Origin: Oxalobacteraceae bacterium
GTDB taxonomy: Bacteria > Pseudomonadota > Gammaproteobacteria > Burkholderiales > Burkholderiaceae_D
Direction: 5' to 3'
Assembly: GCA_030698225.1 (NCBI GenBank)
Contig: JAUYNR010000016.1
Coordinates: 62,001 to 126,000 of the forward strand
DNA length: 64,000 nt
Shown here: positions 39,787 to 49,854 of the stretch, in pieces
Layout: every line of letters begins with the position of its first letter
Numbering within the stretch: position 1 is the first letter of the stretch
Notes under the pieces: generated by a model
Database searches by the model: none
Told to the model about the DNA's origin: nothing
The model's input: only the letters and a program-made list of their open reading frames with translations
Translations under genes and position numbers: made by a program

Positions 39787-42700
39787 ATGGACATCGCCCG
39801 CTTCTTCATCGACCGGCCGCGCTTTGCGACGGTATTGTCGATGTTTATTTTCCTGATCGGCGGGCTGTCGATATTTCAGTTGCCGGTTTCCGAGTATCCG
39901 GAAGTGGCGCCGCCGCAAATCGTCGTGCGCGCCCAGTTCCCCGGCGCCAACCCGCGCGTGATCTCCGAGACGGTCGCCACGCCGCTCGAAGAACAGATCA
40001 ACGGCATCGACAATCTGCTGTATTTCGAAAGCCAGGGCACCGCCGACGGCGTGATGACATTGACGGTGACGTTCAAGATCGGCACCAACCCGGAAAGCGC
40101 GGAGACCGCGGTACAAAATCGGATCAATCGGGCGTTGCCACGTCTGCCGGACATCGTGCGGCAGATCGGCGTGACCACCGAGAAGCAGTCGTCCAACCTC
40201 ACCATGGTCGTGCATCTGGTCAGCCCGGATAACAGCCGCGACGCGCTGTACCTGCGCAACTACGGCCAGTTGCAGTTGCGCGACGAGTTGCTGCACATCC
40301 CCGGCATGGGCAGCGTGCTGCTGTTCGGTGCCGGCGACTACGCGATGCGGATCTGGCTCAACCCGCACGAACTGGCCGCCCGCGGCATGACCGCCGGCGA
40401 GGTAGTCGGCGCGATCCGCGAGCAAAACGCGCAGGTGGCCGCCGGCGTGGTCGGCGCGCCGCCCACGCCCAGCGGCACGGAATTCCAACTCCAGATCAAC
40501 ACCAAGGGACGCCTGATCACCGAAGAAGAATTCGCCGACATCATCGTGCGCGCCGACCCGGCCAGCGGCGCGCTGGTAAGAGTCAAGGATGTCGGCCGGG
40601 TGCAGATGAGCGCCAATACTTATGCGCTGCGCAGCTTGCTCAACAACAAGGAAGCGGCGGCCATCGGGATCTTCCAGGCGCCCGGCAGCAATGCGCTGGC
40701 GCTGTCGGACAACGTACGGCAAGTGATGGCGCGGGCCGAGAAAAACTTCCCGCCGGGCGTGGCGTACAGCATCGTCTACGACCCGACCCGCTTCGTGCAG
40801 ACCTCGATCGAGAAGGTCGTGACCACGCTGATCGAGGCGGTGCTGCTGGTGGCGCTGGTGGTGATCATCTTCCTGCAGACCTGGCGCGCAGCGATCATTC
40901 CGCTGCTGGCGGTGCCGGTGTCGATCGTCGGTACCTTCGCGGTGTTGCTGGCATTCGGTTTTTCGATCAACACGCTGACGCTGTTCGGCCTGGTGCTGGC
41001 GATCGGCATCGTCGTCGATGACGCGATCGTCGTGGTCGAGAACGTCGAGCGCAACATCGAGAACGGCCTGACGCCCCACGCCGCCACGGTCAAGGCGATG
41101 CAGGAGGTCAGCGGCCCGATCATCGCGATCGCGCTGGTGCTGTGCGCGGTGTTTGTGCCGCTCGCCTTCGTGCCGGGTTTGTCCGGGCAGTTCTACAAGC
41201 AATTCGCGGTAACGATTGCAATCTCCACCGTGATTTCGGCGTTCAACTCGCTGACCCTGTCGCCCGCCTTGTCAGCGATCCTGTTGCGGCCCCACGATGC
41301 GCCCAAGGATGGCCTGACGCGCGGCATCGACCGGCTGTTCGGCTGGTTCTTCGACCGTTTCAACCGTTTCTTCCACCGCAGCAGCGCGGCCTACGGCCGC
41401 GGCGTGACCGGCATCCTGGGGCGCAAATCGATCGCCTTGGCCGTGTATGCAATATTGCTTGCGGCCACCGCGCTGCTGTTCGTGCGGGTGCCGGCGGGCT
41501 TCGTTCCGGCGCCCGACAAGCAATACCTGATCGGCATCGCGCAACTTCCGGCCGGGGCAGCGCTGGACCGTACCGAGGCGGTGATTCGCCGCATGAGCGC
41601 AATTGCGCTGAAGGTGCCGGGCATCGTCGATTCGGTGGCGTTTCCGGGCCTGTCGATCGCCGGATTCTCCGCCGCGCCGAATGAAGGCATCGTGTTTTTT
41701 ACCCTGGCGCCGTTCGAGCAGCGCACCACATCCGATCTGAGCAAGAACGCGATCCTGGGCCAGGTGAATGGCGCGATCCAGCAAATCCAGGGCGCGCGCA
41801 TGTTCGTGGTGCCGCCGCCCGCGGTGGAAGGGCTGGGCAATGCCGGCGGCTTCAAGCTGCAGGTGCAAGACCGCAGCGGCCAGGGCGAGCAGGCGTTGTT
41901 CGGTGCGGTGTGGGGCACGCTGGGGCAAGTCTATGGCAACCCCAAGTCCAGCATCGGCACCCCTTACTCGACCTACGACATCAACGTGCCGCAACTGTAC
42001 GCCAACGTGGACCGCACCCGGGCCAAGCAGATGGGGGTGGCGCTGAACGACATCTACGACGCGTTGCAGATCAATCTCGGCTCGCTCTACGTCAACGACT
42101 TCACCCGCTTCGGCAAGACCTATCAGGTGATCGTCCAGGCCGATGCGCAGTTCCGCGCCGACGCGCAGGCGATCACGCAGATCAAGACCCGCAACAACAA
42201 AGGCGAGATGGTGCCGCTCGGCGCGCTGATGAAGGTCGATCCGACGTTCGGGCCGACCCGCGTCACGCGCTATAACGGCTTTCCTTCGGCCGACATCAAC
42301 GGCGCGCCCAACCCAGGTTTCTCCAGCGGCCAGGCCGAGGCGGAAATTGAAAAGCTCGTCAGCGCGCTGCCGCGCGGCATGAGTTACGAGTGGACCGAAT
42401 TGTCTTACCAGGACCGGCTGACGCGCTCGGTCGCGATCCCCGGCACCAGCGCGAAAATCCCGACGCTGGCGGCGGTGCTGATCCTGTCGCTGATACTCGC
42501 GGTCCTGGTGCTGGCCGCGCAGTACGAAAGCTTCAGCCTGCCGCTGGCCATCATCCTGATCGTGCCGATGTCGATTCTGTCGGCGCTGTTCGGCGTCTGG
42601 ATCTCGAGTTTTCCGCCGTTCAGGCAGCCGGGCGACCTGAACATCTTCACGCAGGTCGCGCTGGTGGTGCTGGTCGGGCTGGCGTGCAAGAACGCGATTC

Positions 42701-43071
42701 TGATCGTCGAGTTCGCCAAGCAACTGGAACAGCAGGGTAAGGAAACGCTCGACGCAGTGATCGAAGCCTGCCGCCTGCGGCTGCGGCCGATCCTGATGAC
42801 CTCGATCGCGTTCTGCGCCGGCGTCATCCCGCTGATCATCAGCACCGGCGCCGGCAGCGAGATGCGCCGCGCGATGGGGATCGCGGTGTTCTCCGGCATG
42901 CTCGGCGTAACCTCGTTCGGGATCTTCCTGACGCCGGTGTTCTACCTGCTGCTGCGCAAAGTCACCGCGCAGCGCCGCGCCAAGGCCGCTCAGTTGCGCG
43001 CCGCCGTCGATGCCTGCGCCCATCCGTACCATCCAGGCGAAGACGGTTCTTCTGCGGAGAACAAGGAATGA
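39787..43071 (+). CDS. RND multidrug efflux permease (HAE1 family)
   Basis: The 1094-residue permease has the AcrB layout: a first membrane helix (FATVLSMFIFLIGGLSIFQL), two large periplasmic loops, and two six-helix bundles. Helix 4 has GIVVDDAIVVVENVERN with the paired aspartates of proton relay. Helix 10-12 sequences (ACKNAILIVEFAKQLEQQGK, LRPILMTSIAFCAGVIPL) are standard for hydrophobe/amphiphile efflux. It uses the proton gradient to export substrates from the periplasm. It begins 8 nt after the adaptor gene and overlaps the outer-membrane gene by 4 nt (ATGA). Confidence 0.95.
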   Translation: MDIARFFIDRPRFATVLSMFIFLIGGLSIFQLPVSEYPEVAPPQIVVRAQFPGANPRVISETVATPLEEQINGIDNLLYFESQGTADGVMTLTVTFKIGTNPESAETAVQNRINRALPRLPDIVRQIGVTTEKQSSNLTMVVHLVSPDNSRDALYLRNYGQLQLRDELLHIPGMGSVLLFGAGDYAMRIWLNPHELAARGMTAGEVVGAIREQNAQVAAGVVGAPPTPSGTEFQLQINTKGRLITEEEFADIIVRADPASGALVRVKDVGRVQMSANTYALRSLLNNKEAAAIGIFQAPGSNALALSDNVRQVMARAEKNFPPGVAYSIVYDPTRFVQTSIEKVVTTLIEAVLLVALVVIIFLQTWRAAIIPLLAVPVSIVGTFAVLLAFGFSINTLTLFGLVLAIGIVVDDAIVVVENVERNIENGLTPHAATVKAMQEVSGPIIAIALVLCAVFVPLAFVPGLSGQFYKQFAVTIAISTVISAFNSLTLSPALSAILLRPHDAPKDGLTRGIDRLFGWFFDRFNRFFHRSSAAYGRGVTGILGRKSIALAVYAILLAATALLFVRVPAGFVPAPDKQYLIGIAQLPAGAALDRTEAVIRRMSAIALKVPGIVDSVAFPGLSIAGFSAAPNEGIVFFTLAPFEQRTTSDLSKNAILGQVNGAIQQIQGARMFVVPPPAVEGLGNAGGFKLQVQDRSGQGEQALFGAVWGTLGQVYGNPKSSIGTPYSTYDINVPQLYANVDRTRAKQMGVALNDIYDALQINLGSLYVNDFTRFGKTYQVIVQADAQFRADAQAITQIKTRNNKGEMVPLGALMKVDPTFGPTRVTRYNGFPSADINGAPNPGFSSGQAEAEIEKLVSALPRGMSYEWTELSYQDRLTRSVAIPGTSAKIPTLAAVLILSLILAVLVLAAQYESFSLPLAIILIVPMSILSALFGVWISSFPPFRQPGDLNIFTQVALVVLVGLACKNAILIVEFAKQLEQQGKETLDAVIEACRLRLRPILMTSIAFCAGVIPLIISTGAGSEMRRAMGIAVFSGMLGVTSFGIFLTPVFYLLLRKVTAQRRAKAAQLRAAVDACAHPYHPGEDGSSAENKE

Positions 43072-44456
43072 GCCCGCACAAAACAGCGCAGGCGCTCGCG
43101 CTGGCGTTAATCGCAAGCGCTTGCGCCGGCCCGCCCAGGCTGCCGACCTACCACGCACAACTCGGCGCCGACTTCGCCAACGCGCCCGCCACGCAGCAGG
43201 AACCGGTGGCGGATTTCTGGCGCGGCTTCGGCGACGCCGATCTCGACGCGCTGGTCGAGCTGGCGCTCAAGGCCAACGCCGATCTGCGCATCGCCGGGGC
43301 GAATCTGCGCGAAGCGCGGGCGCTGGCGAATTTCGCCGATGCGCAGTCGAAACCGAGCATCGGCATCTCGGCCGATGCCGCGCGGGCGCGGACCCGCGAC
43401 GACCAGGGCGAAGCGCAAACGCAGAACGTGTTCGCAGCCGGCTTCGACGTCGCGTGGGAAGCGGATCTGTTCGGCCGCATCGGCGGCGAGCGCCAGGCTG
43501 CGGCCGCGCAAGCGTTGGCGAGCGAAGCGCTGGTGCGCGCCGCGCAAGTCAGCGTCGCCAGTGAAGTGGCGCGCAATTATTTCGAGCTGCGCGGCTTGCA
43601 GGAACAATTGAACGTCGCGCAAGCGTCGCTGCAGACGCAGCGCGCGGTGCAACAGTTGGTCGATGCGCGGCGCGAAGCCGGTCGCGGCAGCGCGTTCGAT
43701 TCGGAACGGGCCAGCGCGCTGGCGCAGACCACCGCCGCCGGCATTCCTGCCCTGGAGGCCGCGCTGATCCGCACCCGCTATCGGCTCGCCGTGCTGAGCG
43801 GCCAGTTGCCCACCGCGCTGGATCTGCGCCTAGCAAGCCAGAAGCCGTTGCCGGGACTAAAATCCGTGGCGCTGGAGCGCATCGGCTCGCCGGAAAATCT
43901 GTTGCGGCGCCGGCCGGACATTGCTGCAGCCGAGCAGCAAGTTGCCGCCGCCGCAGCGCGGGTCGGCGTCGCCCGCAGCCAATTGTTCCCGCGCCTGACC
44001 CTGGGCGGAACATTGGGCTTGAACGCGGGACGCATCGGCGATCTCGGCAGTTCGGCGTCGTTCGCCTACAACCTCGGCGCCTCGCTGCTCTGGACGCTGC
44101 TCGACTTCGGCCGCAACCGCGCGCAAATTGCCGCCGCGTCGGCCCGCGGCGAAGCGGCCGTCATCGCCTACGAGAAAGCCGTGCTCGGCGCGCTGGAAGA
44201 AACCGAAGGCGCGCTCGCCGCCTATACCCGCACCCAACGCCAAACCGAAAGCCTGTTCGGCGCCGCACAGTCGGCCGGAAAAGCGGCCGAGATCGCGCGC
44301 GCCCGTTTCGATGCCGGCACCAGCGATTTCCTCGCGGTGCTCGATGCGGAGCGCGAACTGCTCGCCGCGCGCGAGCGCCTGGCGCAGGCGAACACGGCGG
44401 GCGCAACCTCGCTGGTCGCGGTCTACAAATCGCTGGCGGGTGGGTGGAAACCTTAA
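43068..44456 (+). CDS. RND efflux outer-membrane factor lipoprotein (NodT family)
   Basis: The 462-residue TolC-like channel begins with a short signal ending ALIASACAG, so the cysteine should be lipidated. Two OEP repeats are visible: WRGFGDADLDALVELALKAN with the first helical hairpin, and RRRPDIAAAEQQVAAAAARV with the second. LLWTLLDFGRNRAQI is the typical beta-strand segment. It completes the tripartite pump and is translationally coupled to the permease. Confidence 0.93.
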   Translation: MSPHKTAQALALALIASACAGPPRLPTYHAQLGADFANAPATQQEPVADFWRGFGDADLDALVELALKANADLRIAGANLREARALANFADAQSKPSIGISADAARARTRDDQGEAQTQNVFAAGFDVAWEADLFGRIGGERQAAAAQALASEALVRAAQVSVASEVARNYFELRGLQEQLNVAQASLQTQRAVQQLVDARREAGRGSAFDSERASALAQTTAAGIPALEAALIRTRYRLAVLSGQLPTALDLRLASQKPLPGLKSVALERIGSPENLLRRRPDIAAAEQQVAAAAARVGVARSQLFPRLTLGGTLGLNAGRIGDLGSSASFAYNLGASLLWTLLDFGRNRAQIAAASARGEAAVIAYEKAVLGALEETEGALAAYTRTQRQTESLFGAAQSAGKAAEIARARFDAGTSDFLAVLDAERELLAARERLAQANTAGATSLVAVYKSLAGGWKP

Positions 44457-44513
44457 GTTCTTTGTCTTGAATGGATCGCCCGCCGACGGGTCGCAAACTG
44501 CAAGGAGAAAACC

Positions 44514-44861
44514 ATGATTTACCGAGGTAGTTGTCACTGCGGCAAGGTCGCATTCGAGGTGGAAGGCGAACTCACCGGGGCAATGGCATGCAACTGCTCG
44601 ATCTGCTCGCGCAAAGGTTCGCTGATGTGGTTCGTGCCGCGCGACAAGCTGCGCTTGCTCACATCGGAAGACCAGCTCGCCACCTACATGTTCAACAAGC
44701 ATGTGATCCAGCACCGTTTCTGCCCGACCTGCGGGATCCATCCGTTTGGCGAAGGCGTCGATCCGAACGGCAATCGCATCGCTGCCATCAATATTCGCTG
44801 CCTCGAAAACCTTGACCTGGCAACGGTGCCGGTGCACAACTTCGACGGTCGCTCGAAGTGA
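44514..44861 (+). CDS. GFA-family zinc protein (Gfa/CENP-V-like)
   Basis: The 115-residue protein has the complete zinc ligand set of the GFA fold: CHCGKVAFEVEG, CNCSICSRKG and FCPTCGIHPFGEG. The family includes glutathione-dependent formaldehyde-activating enzymes, but most members have no assigned function. AAGGAG precedes the ATG. It follows the RND operon after 57 nt and could be on the same mRNA by read-through, with no functional tie apparent. Confidence 0.88.
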   Translation: MIYRGSCHCGKVAFEVEGELTGAMACNCSICSRKGSLMWFVPRDKLRLLTSEDQLATYMFNKHVIQHRFCPTCGIHPFGEGVDPNGNRIAAINIRCLENLDLATVPVHNFDGRSK

Positions 44862-45052
44862 ATGCAGTGGTAGTCGCTGGCGTTGCGTGTTTTTTTGCGT
44901 TTCCACAAACCGGCTCGCGCTGCATCGATTAAGGTTATTTTTATGCCGATGTCACGCCTGCCGCCGGCTGCGGCTGGAGGCGTAACCATTGGCAACAAAT
45001 CCCCATCTATCCTTTCCAGGAACAGCGTTCTTGAACATCAAGGAGCATGAAA

Positions 45053-45712
45053 ATGCCACTACGAATCAATGATGAGGCGCCGGATTTCACGGCCACCACA
45101 ACCCACGGCGTAATTAATTTCCACGAATGGATCGGTGACGGCTGGGCGATACTGTTTTCCCACCCGAAAGACTTTACGCCGGTATGCACGACGGAATTGG
45201 GCTATATGGCGAAACTGGAGCCCGAGTTCAAGAAGCGCAACTGCAAGATTATCGGCTTGAGCGTAGACCCGGTGGATGACCATGCCAAATGGCTGAAAGA
45301 TATCGAAGAAACACAAGGTTGCGCGGTCAACTATCCGCTGATAGCCGACAGCGACTTGGCGGTAGCGAAGCTCTACAACATGCTGCCTGCCGAGGAAGCC
45401 GGCACTTCGGAGGGCCGCACCGCCGCCACCAATGCCACGGTGCGTTCGGTGTTCATCGTCGGCCCGGACAAGAAGATCAAGCTGATGCTGACCTACCCGA
45501 TGACAACCGGCCGCAACTTCGACGAGATCCTGCGCGTGCTGGATTCAATGCAATTAACCGCCAAACACAAGGTCGCCACGCCGGTGAATTGGAAAAGCGG
45601 CGAGGACGTCATTATCGCGACGTCGGTATCCGACGCCGAGGCGAAAGGCATGTTCGCGGAAGGCTGGAAGACAGTCAAGCCGTATCTGCGTCTGGTCAAG
45701 CAGCCGCGCTGA
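45053..45712 (+). CDS. 1-Cys peroxiredoxin (Prx6 type)
   Basis: The 219-residue protein has the Prx6 layout. The peroxidatic Cys45 lies in HPKDFTPVCTTELG, the conserved Arg in ATVRSVFIVGPDKK, and a long C-terminal domain includes TPVNWKSGEDVII. No resolving cysteine stands at the 2-Cys position. It reduces hydrogen peroxide and organic peroxides in the cytoplasm. AAGGAG is 7 nt before the ATG at 45053; the ATG two codons earlier is too close to it. It comes just ahead of the persulfide dioxygenase gene, so the pair may serve sulfur/oxidative stress. Confidence 0.93.
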   Translation: MPLRINDEAPDFTATTTHGVINFHEWIGDGWAILFSHPKDFTPVCTTELGYMAKLEPEFKKRNCKIIGLSVDPVDDHAKWLKDIEETQGCAVNYPLIADSDLAVAKLYNMLPAEEAGTSEGRTAATNATVRSVFIVGPDKKIKLMLTYPMTTGRNFDEILRVLDSMQLTAKHKVATPVNWKSGEDVIIATSVSDAEAKGMFAEGWKTVKPYLRLVKQPR

Positions 45713-45740
45713 ACAGGAATTGCCAGCCTTGCAATCCAGT

Positions 45741-45761
45741 GGGAGCGCCAGCGGCGCTCCC
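45741..45761. terminator. Strong hairpin between peroxiredoxin and dioxygenase genes
   Basis: GGGAGCGCC-AGC-GGCGCTCCC forms a perfect 9-bp stem. It is followed by CAACATTTAAGG without a proper T-run, so it may be a weak terminator or an mRNA-stabilising hairpin. Confidence 0.5.
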
Positions 45762-45778
45762 AACATTTAAGGCGCACC

Positions 45779-46528
45779 GTGATCTTCCGCCAGCTGTTCG
45801 AGCCACTGTCAAGCACCTATACCTATTTGCTGGGCTGCGAGGATACCGGGCAAGCGGTCCTGATCGATCCGGTCATCGTGACGGTCGAGCGCGATCTGGC
45901 CGCAGTCAGCCGGCTCGGATTGACGCTGGCCTACAGCCTGGACACCCATATCCATGCCGACCACATCACCGCCGCGCTTGAGTTAAAGAAAGCGGTGGGC
46001 AGCAAGATTGCCGCGCCGGCGTTCGACCGGCTGCCTTGCGCCGACCTCGGCATCGAGGAAGGAACGCCGTTTCAACTGGGCAGCATCCGCTTGCAGGCGC
46101 TGCATACGCCGGGCCACACCGCCGGCCATTTCGCGTATCTGCTTGGCGAGTGCGTATTCAGCGGTGACGTGCTGCTGATTGACGGTTGCGGCCGCACCGA
46201 TTTTCAAGACGGCGACGCGGATGCCTTGTACCGGAGCGTGCACGACAAGCTGTTCACGTTGCCTGACGACTATCTGGTGTATCCGGCCCATGACTACCAG
46301 CACCGACACGTGTCGTCGATTGGGCAGGAAAAGGACCGCAATCCCCGCCTCGGCGCAGGGCGCACGCTGGCGCAGTTCAGGGACATCATGGCGAACCTCA
46401 ATTTGCCCTATCCGACCTTCATTGATTATGCGGTGCCGGGCAACAGGCTGTGCGGCGTTTGCCCGGACCATCTCCCCGGTGATCTGGAGAAATATTGCCG
46501 CCACATGACAGACAGTCCGCAAGGATGA
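45779..46528 (+). CDS. Persulfide dioxygenase (ETHE1-like MBL protein)
   Basis: The 249-residue protein starts at a GTG and has the metal ligands of glyoxalase-II-fold dioxygenases: LDTHIHADHITAALELK, LHTPGHTAGHFAYLL and VFSGDVLLIDGCGRTDFQDG. The GRTDFQ-G-D/S motif is specific for ETHE1/PDO rather than glyoxalase II. PAHDYQHRHVSSIGQEK gives the last His. It oxidises glutathione persulfide to sulfite and GSH with O2 and Fe(II). No sulfide:quinone oxidoreductase or rhodanese is next to it. Confidence 0.88.
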   Translation: MIFRQLFEPLSSTYTYLLGCEDTGQAVLIDPVIVTVERDLAAVSRLGLTLAYSLDTHIHADHITAALELKKAVGSKIAAPAFDRLPCADLGIEEGTPFQLGSIRLQALHTPGHTAGHFAYLLGECVFSGDVLLIDGCGRTDFQDGDADALYRSVHDKLFTLPDDYLVYPAHDYQHRHVSSIGQEKDRNPRLGAGRTLAQFRDIMANLNLPYPTFIDYAVPGNRLCGVCPDHLPGDLEKYCRHMTDSPQG

Positions 46529-46658
46529 CGGGCATAGTGCGCTCGCGGAAAAGCTGCTAATCATGAAAATCACTAGCCCGATCTCGGGGAAAGTCTGAGT
46601 CGTCAAGAATCATGCGGTGCGATACTTTATTTCCCTAAGCGCTGCGACTCCCCAATCT

Positions 46659-47579
46659 ATGCAAATCATTGTTCTCGGTGCATCCGCCGGTGGTGGTTTT
46701 CCCCAGTGGAACTGCAATTGCACCAACTGTGCGGGTGTCCGCAAGGGCATCGTGAAAGCCGTCGCGCGCACCCAGTCATCAATCTGCGTCACCGGTGACC
46801 ATTGTCAGGACTGGGCGCTGCTCAACACTTCGCCCGACATCCTGCAACAGATCAAGGCCACGCCCGAACTGCAGCCGGGCCGCAAGCTGCGCGATAGCGG
46901 CATTGCCGGCGTGCTGCTGGTAGACGGTCAGATCGATCATTCGACCGGTCTGTATATGCTGCGCGAGCAAAAGCAGCTGCTGCCCCTGTGGTGCACCGAT
47001 CCGGTCTATGAAGACCTGACCCAGGGCAATCCGATCCTCAAGGTGCTCGAATATTTCTGCGGCGTGGAGCTCCACCACGTACCCCTGGACGGCGCCAGCT
47101 TCGAAATTCCGCAGGTGGAAGGGATTACCTTTTCGGTACTGCCGCTGGCCAGCAAGGCCGCGCCTTATTCACCGCACCGCGAGCACTCGGTCGATGGCGA
47201 CAACATCGGCCTGACCATTACCGACAAGGCATCCGGCCGGCGCCTGTTCTATGCGCCCGGCCTGGGCGCCCGCGATGCGGCGGTGTTGCGGCGCATGCGC
47301 GAAGCCGACTGCGTGATGGTCGACGGCACCTTCTGGACCGATGACGAGATGATCGGCTGGGGCCTCAGCGACAAGACCGCCCGCGACATCGGCCACCTGC
47401 CGCAATCGGGCGCCGGCGGCATGATGGAGTGGCTGTCGGAACTGCCGGCGCACGTCCGCAAGATCCTGATCCACATCAACAACACCAACCCGATTCTCGA
47501 TGAGGAATCCCCTCAACGGGCCGAACTGGAGCGACTCGGCATCGAAGTCGCCTACGACGGCATGCGCATCTCCATTTAA
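46659..47579 (+). CDS. pqqB: PQQ biosynthesis protein PqqB
   Basis: The 306-residue metallo-beta-lactamase-fold protein begins [20 protein letters not shown] with the PqqB cysteine pattern C-N-C-x-x-C. It has [31 protein letters not shown] and [15 protein letters not shown]. PqqB is needed for efficient PQQ production, probably hydroxylating the Glu-Tyr intermediate. The ATG at 46659 is typical; the frame runs 14 codons further upstream. pqqA, the precursor peptide gene that normally comes first, is not found in 46529-46658. pqqC follows after 13 nt. Confidence 0.93.
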   Translation: MQIIVLGASAGGGFPQWNCNCTNCAGVRKGIVKAVARTQSSICVTGDHCQDWALLNTSPDILQQIKATPELQPGRKLRDSGIAGVLLVDGQIDHSTGLYMLREQKQLLPLWCTDPVYEDLTQGNPILKVLEYFCGVELHHVPLDGASFEIPQVEGITFSVLPLASKAAPYSPHREHSVDGDNIGLTITDKASGRRLFYAPGLGARDAAVLRRMREADCVMVDGTFWTDDEMIGWGLSDKTARDIGHLPQSGAGGMMEWLSELPAHVRKILIHINNTNPILDEESPQRAELERLGIEVAYDGMRISI

Positions 47580-47592
47580 AAAAGACGACACC

Positions 47593-48360
47593 ATGATCCG
47601 AGCCGACATTCTTGCCGAAGCCGCCACCATCGATGACGGCCGCACCCCGTGGACCCGCGAGGAATTCGAAGCACAACTACGCGCCAAGGGCGAGGTTTAT
47701 CACATCTTCCACCCGTTCAACGTGATGCTCAACAGCGGCAACGCGACGCCGGAGCAGATCCGCTTCTGGGTGGCCAATCGCTTTTATTACCAGATCGCGA
47801 TTCCGGTGAAAGATGCCGCGATCATGGCCAACTGCCCCGACCGGGAAATCCGGCGCGGCTGGGTGCAGCGCATACTCGACCACGATGGCTTCGAGTACGG
47901 TCTGCCCGGCGGCGAAAAAAGGGTGGATGAAGGCGGCATTGAAGCCTGGATTCGGCTCGGCATCGCCACCGGTCTGAGCCGCGAAGAAATCGTCGATCTG
48001 CGCCATGTGCTGCCCGCCGTGCGCTTTGCGGTCGATGCCTACATCAGCTTCGCCCGACGCGCGCCCTGGCAGGAAGCGGTCTGCTCGTCCCTGACCGAAC
48101 TGTTTGCCCCGGACATCCACAAGCAACGCCTGGCCACTTGGCCCGAGCACTATCGCTGGATCGAATCGTCCGGCCTGCAGTATTTCCGCAACCGCACCAG
48201 CCAGGCCCCGCGCGACGTGATCCAAGGACTCAACGTCACGCTGGACTCCTTCAACACCCGGGCCCTGCAGGAACGCGCGCTGGAAATCCTCAAGTTCAAG
48301 CTGGACATCCTGTGGGTCATGAACGACGCGATGGGCCAGCATTACGGCGTCACCGCATAG
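47593..48360 (+). CDS. pqqC: Pyrroloquinoline-quinone synthase PqqC
   Basis: The 255-residue protein is full length for PqqC (~250). It carries [40 protein letters not shown] and the helical-bundle residues of [20 protein letters not shown]. It catalyses the final ring closure and eight-electron oxidation giving PQQ, using O2. It is directly behind pqqB, but pqqD and pqqE do not follow. The 195 nt downstream carry no recognisable gene and the next gene lies on the other strand. Confidence 0.94.
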   Translation: MIRADILAEAATIDDGRTPWTREEFEAQLRAKGEVYHIFHPFNVMLNSGNATPEQIRFWVANRFYYQIAIPVKDAAIMANCPDREIRRGWVQRILDHDGFEYGLPGGEKRVDEGGIEAWIRLGIATGLSREEIVDLRHVLPAVRFAVDAYISFARRAPWQEAVCSSLTELFAPDIHKQRLATWPEHYRWIESSGLQYFRNRTSQAPRDVIQGLNVTLDSFNTRALQERALEILKFKLDILWVMNDAMGQHYGVTA

Positions 48361-48555
48361 CAGCGACGATCTCGGCACGGCTAGCGCGGTTGGCATCCTC
48401 CTTGTTCGGGTCGAAGTCGATCTGCGTCGATCCAATCGATGACTTGGAAATCAGTATCCGGCAACGGCAGTGCCGATTGATTCCATCCCGGCACAGCGAA
48501 GAGCGCGCAAGCCAGAGGCGCCACGCGAGACGCACGGCATTCTTCACTGCACCTG

Positions 48556-49854
48556 CTATGGCGCCGACCCGCGCGCGCACACGGTGGCACGTTCGAGCAG
48601 CAGTTCGCGCTCGCGGGTGTTGCGCGTGAGCGATGCCGCGCGCTCGAACTCCGCACGGGCCTCATCGAGGCGGCCGAGCTTGGCGAGAAGGTCGCCGCGC
48701 ACGCTTGGCAGCAAATGGTAGTTCTTCAGCGAGGGTTCGGAGGTCAGCGCATCGACCAGCTCCAAGCCCGCTGCGGGGCCGAACGCCATCGCGACCGCGA
48801 CCGCACGATTGAGCTCTACGACCGGAGACGGTGCGAGCTGCGCCAGCGCATCGTAGAGTGCCGCGATGCGCGCCCAATCCGTCTGCCCGGCGGTGCGCGC
48901 CCTGGCATGACAGGCGGCGATCGCGGCTTGCAACGCGTACGGGCCATAGGCGGCGCCGAGCGCCTCGGCGCGCTCGAGCGCCGCGAGACCGCGGCCGATC
49001 AGCAGGTGATCCCAGCGCGCACGGTCTTGATCGAGCAACAGGACGGGCGCCCCGGACGGGCCGATGCGCGCGTGCGAGCGCGATGCCTGGATTTCCATCA
49101 ACGGAACCAGGCCGTGGACCTCGGGCTCCTGCGGCGTGAGTTCGGCCAGAATGCGGCCGAGACGCAGCGCCTCTTCGCACAGCGTCGGCCGCATCCAGTC
49201 GTCGCCGGCGGTCGCCGAGTAACCTTCGTTGAAGATCAGGTAGAGCACCGCGAGCACCGATGACAGGCGGGCTTCGCGCTGGTCTGCGCGCGGGACCTCG
49301 AAGGGCACGCGCGCCGCGGCCAGCGTGCGCTTGGCGCGCACGATACGCTGGGCGATGGTCGGCTCCGGCACCAGGAAGGCGCGCGCGATCTCCGCGGTCG
49401 TCAGGCCGCCGAGCAGGCGCAGCGTGAGCGCAACGCGCGCCTCGGGAGGGAGCACCGGATGGCAGGCGACGAACACCAGGCGCAGCAGGTCATCTTCAAT
49501 CGCATCGTCAACATTCTCGGCACCCGCAGCGTCGCTCGCGCCACCGAAATTCGCCCCGGCCATTTGCTGCTCGGCCTCGAGCTCGCGACCGAGCTCCTGA
49601 TGCTTGCGCTCCAGCAGTTTTCGGCGGCGCAAGTGATCGATCGCACGGTGCTTGGCGACGGCCGTGAGCCAGGCGCCCGGCTTGTCTGGAATGCCGGACT
49701 CGGGCCAGCGCTCGAGCGCAGCGACCAGCGCGTCTTGCGCGAGCTCCTCGGCCAGACCGACGTCGCGCACCATCCGCGCCAGCACGGCGATGATCCGGGC
49801 CGACTCGATGCGCCAGACCGCGTCGATCGCGCGCCGGGTATCGTGTGCGGTCAT
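48556..49854 (-). CDS. ECF sigma factor with C-terminal TPR-like extension (ECF42-like)
   Basis: The 432-residue protein has sigma region 2 (AVWRIESARIIAVLARMVRD, then KPGAWLTAVAKHRAIDHLRR), region 4 (LTLRLLGGLTTAEIARAFLV, then TIAQRIVRAKRTL) and a ~200-residue helical C-terminal extension (YSATAGDDWMRPTLCEEALR, VELNRAVAVAMAFGP) characteristic of the ECF42 group. In that group the sigma factor lacks an anti-sigma gene and is paired with DGPF/YCII genes. Here the YCII gene overlaps its start by 4 nt (ATGA), fixing the start at 49854 rather than the much longer frame upstream. Confidence 0.92.
   Translation of the reverse strand: MTAHDTRRAIDAVWRIESARIIAVLARMVRDVGLAEELAQDALVAALERWPESGIPDKPGAWLTAVAKHRAIDHLRRRKLLERKHQELGRELEAEQQMAGANFGGASDAAGAENVDDAIEDDLLRLVFVACHPVLPPEARVALTLRLLGGLTTAEIARAFLVPEPTIAQRIVRAKRTLAAARVPFEVPRADQREARLSSVLAVLYLIFNEGYSATAGDDWMRPTLCEEALRLGRILAELTPQEPEVHGLVPLMEIQASRSHARIGPSGAPVLLLDQDRARWDHLLIGRGLAALERAEALGAAYGPYALQAAIAACHARARTAGQTDWARIAALYDALAQLAPSPVVELNRAVAVAMAFGPAAGLELVDALTSEPSLKNYHLLPSVRGDLLAKLGRLDEARAEFERAASLTRNTRERELLLERATVCARGSAP

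Noticed and set aside
39781-43158. Two very long antisense frames opposite the RND permease
   Set aside because: They follow the third-position GC of the permease, and the translations are histidine/arginine-rich without domains.
46529-46658. Possible pqqA precursor peptide gene
   Set aside because: No short frame with the conserved Glu-x3-Tyr pattern was found; the only ATG frame there stops after 11 codons.
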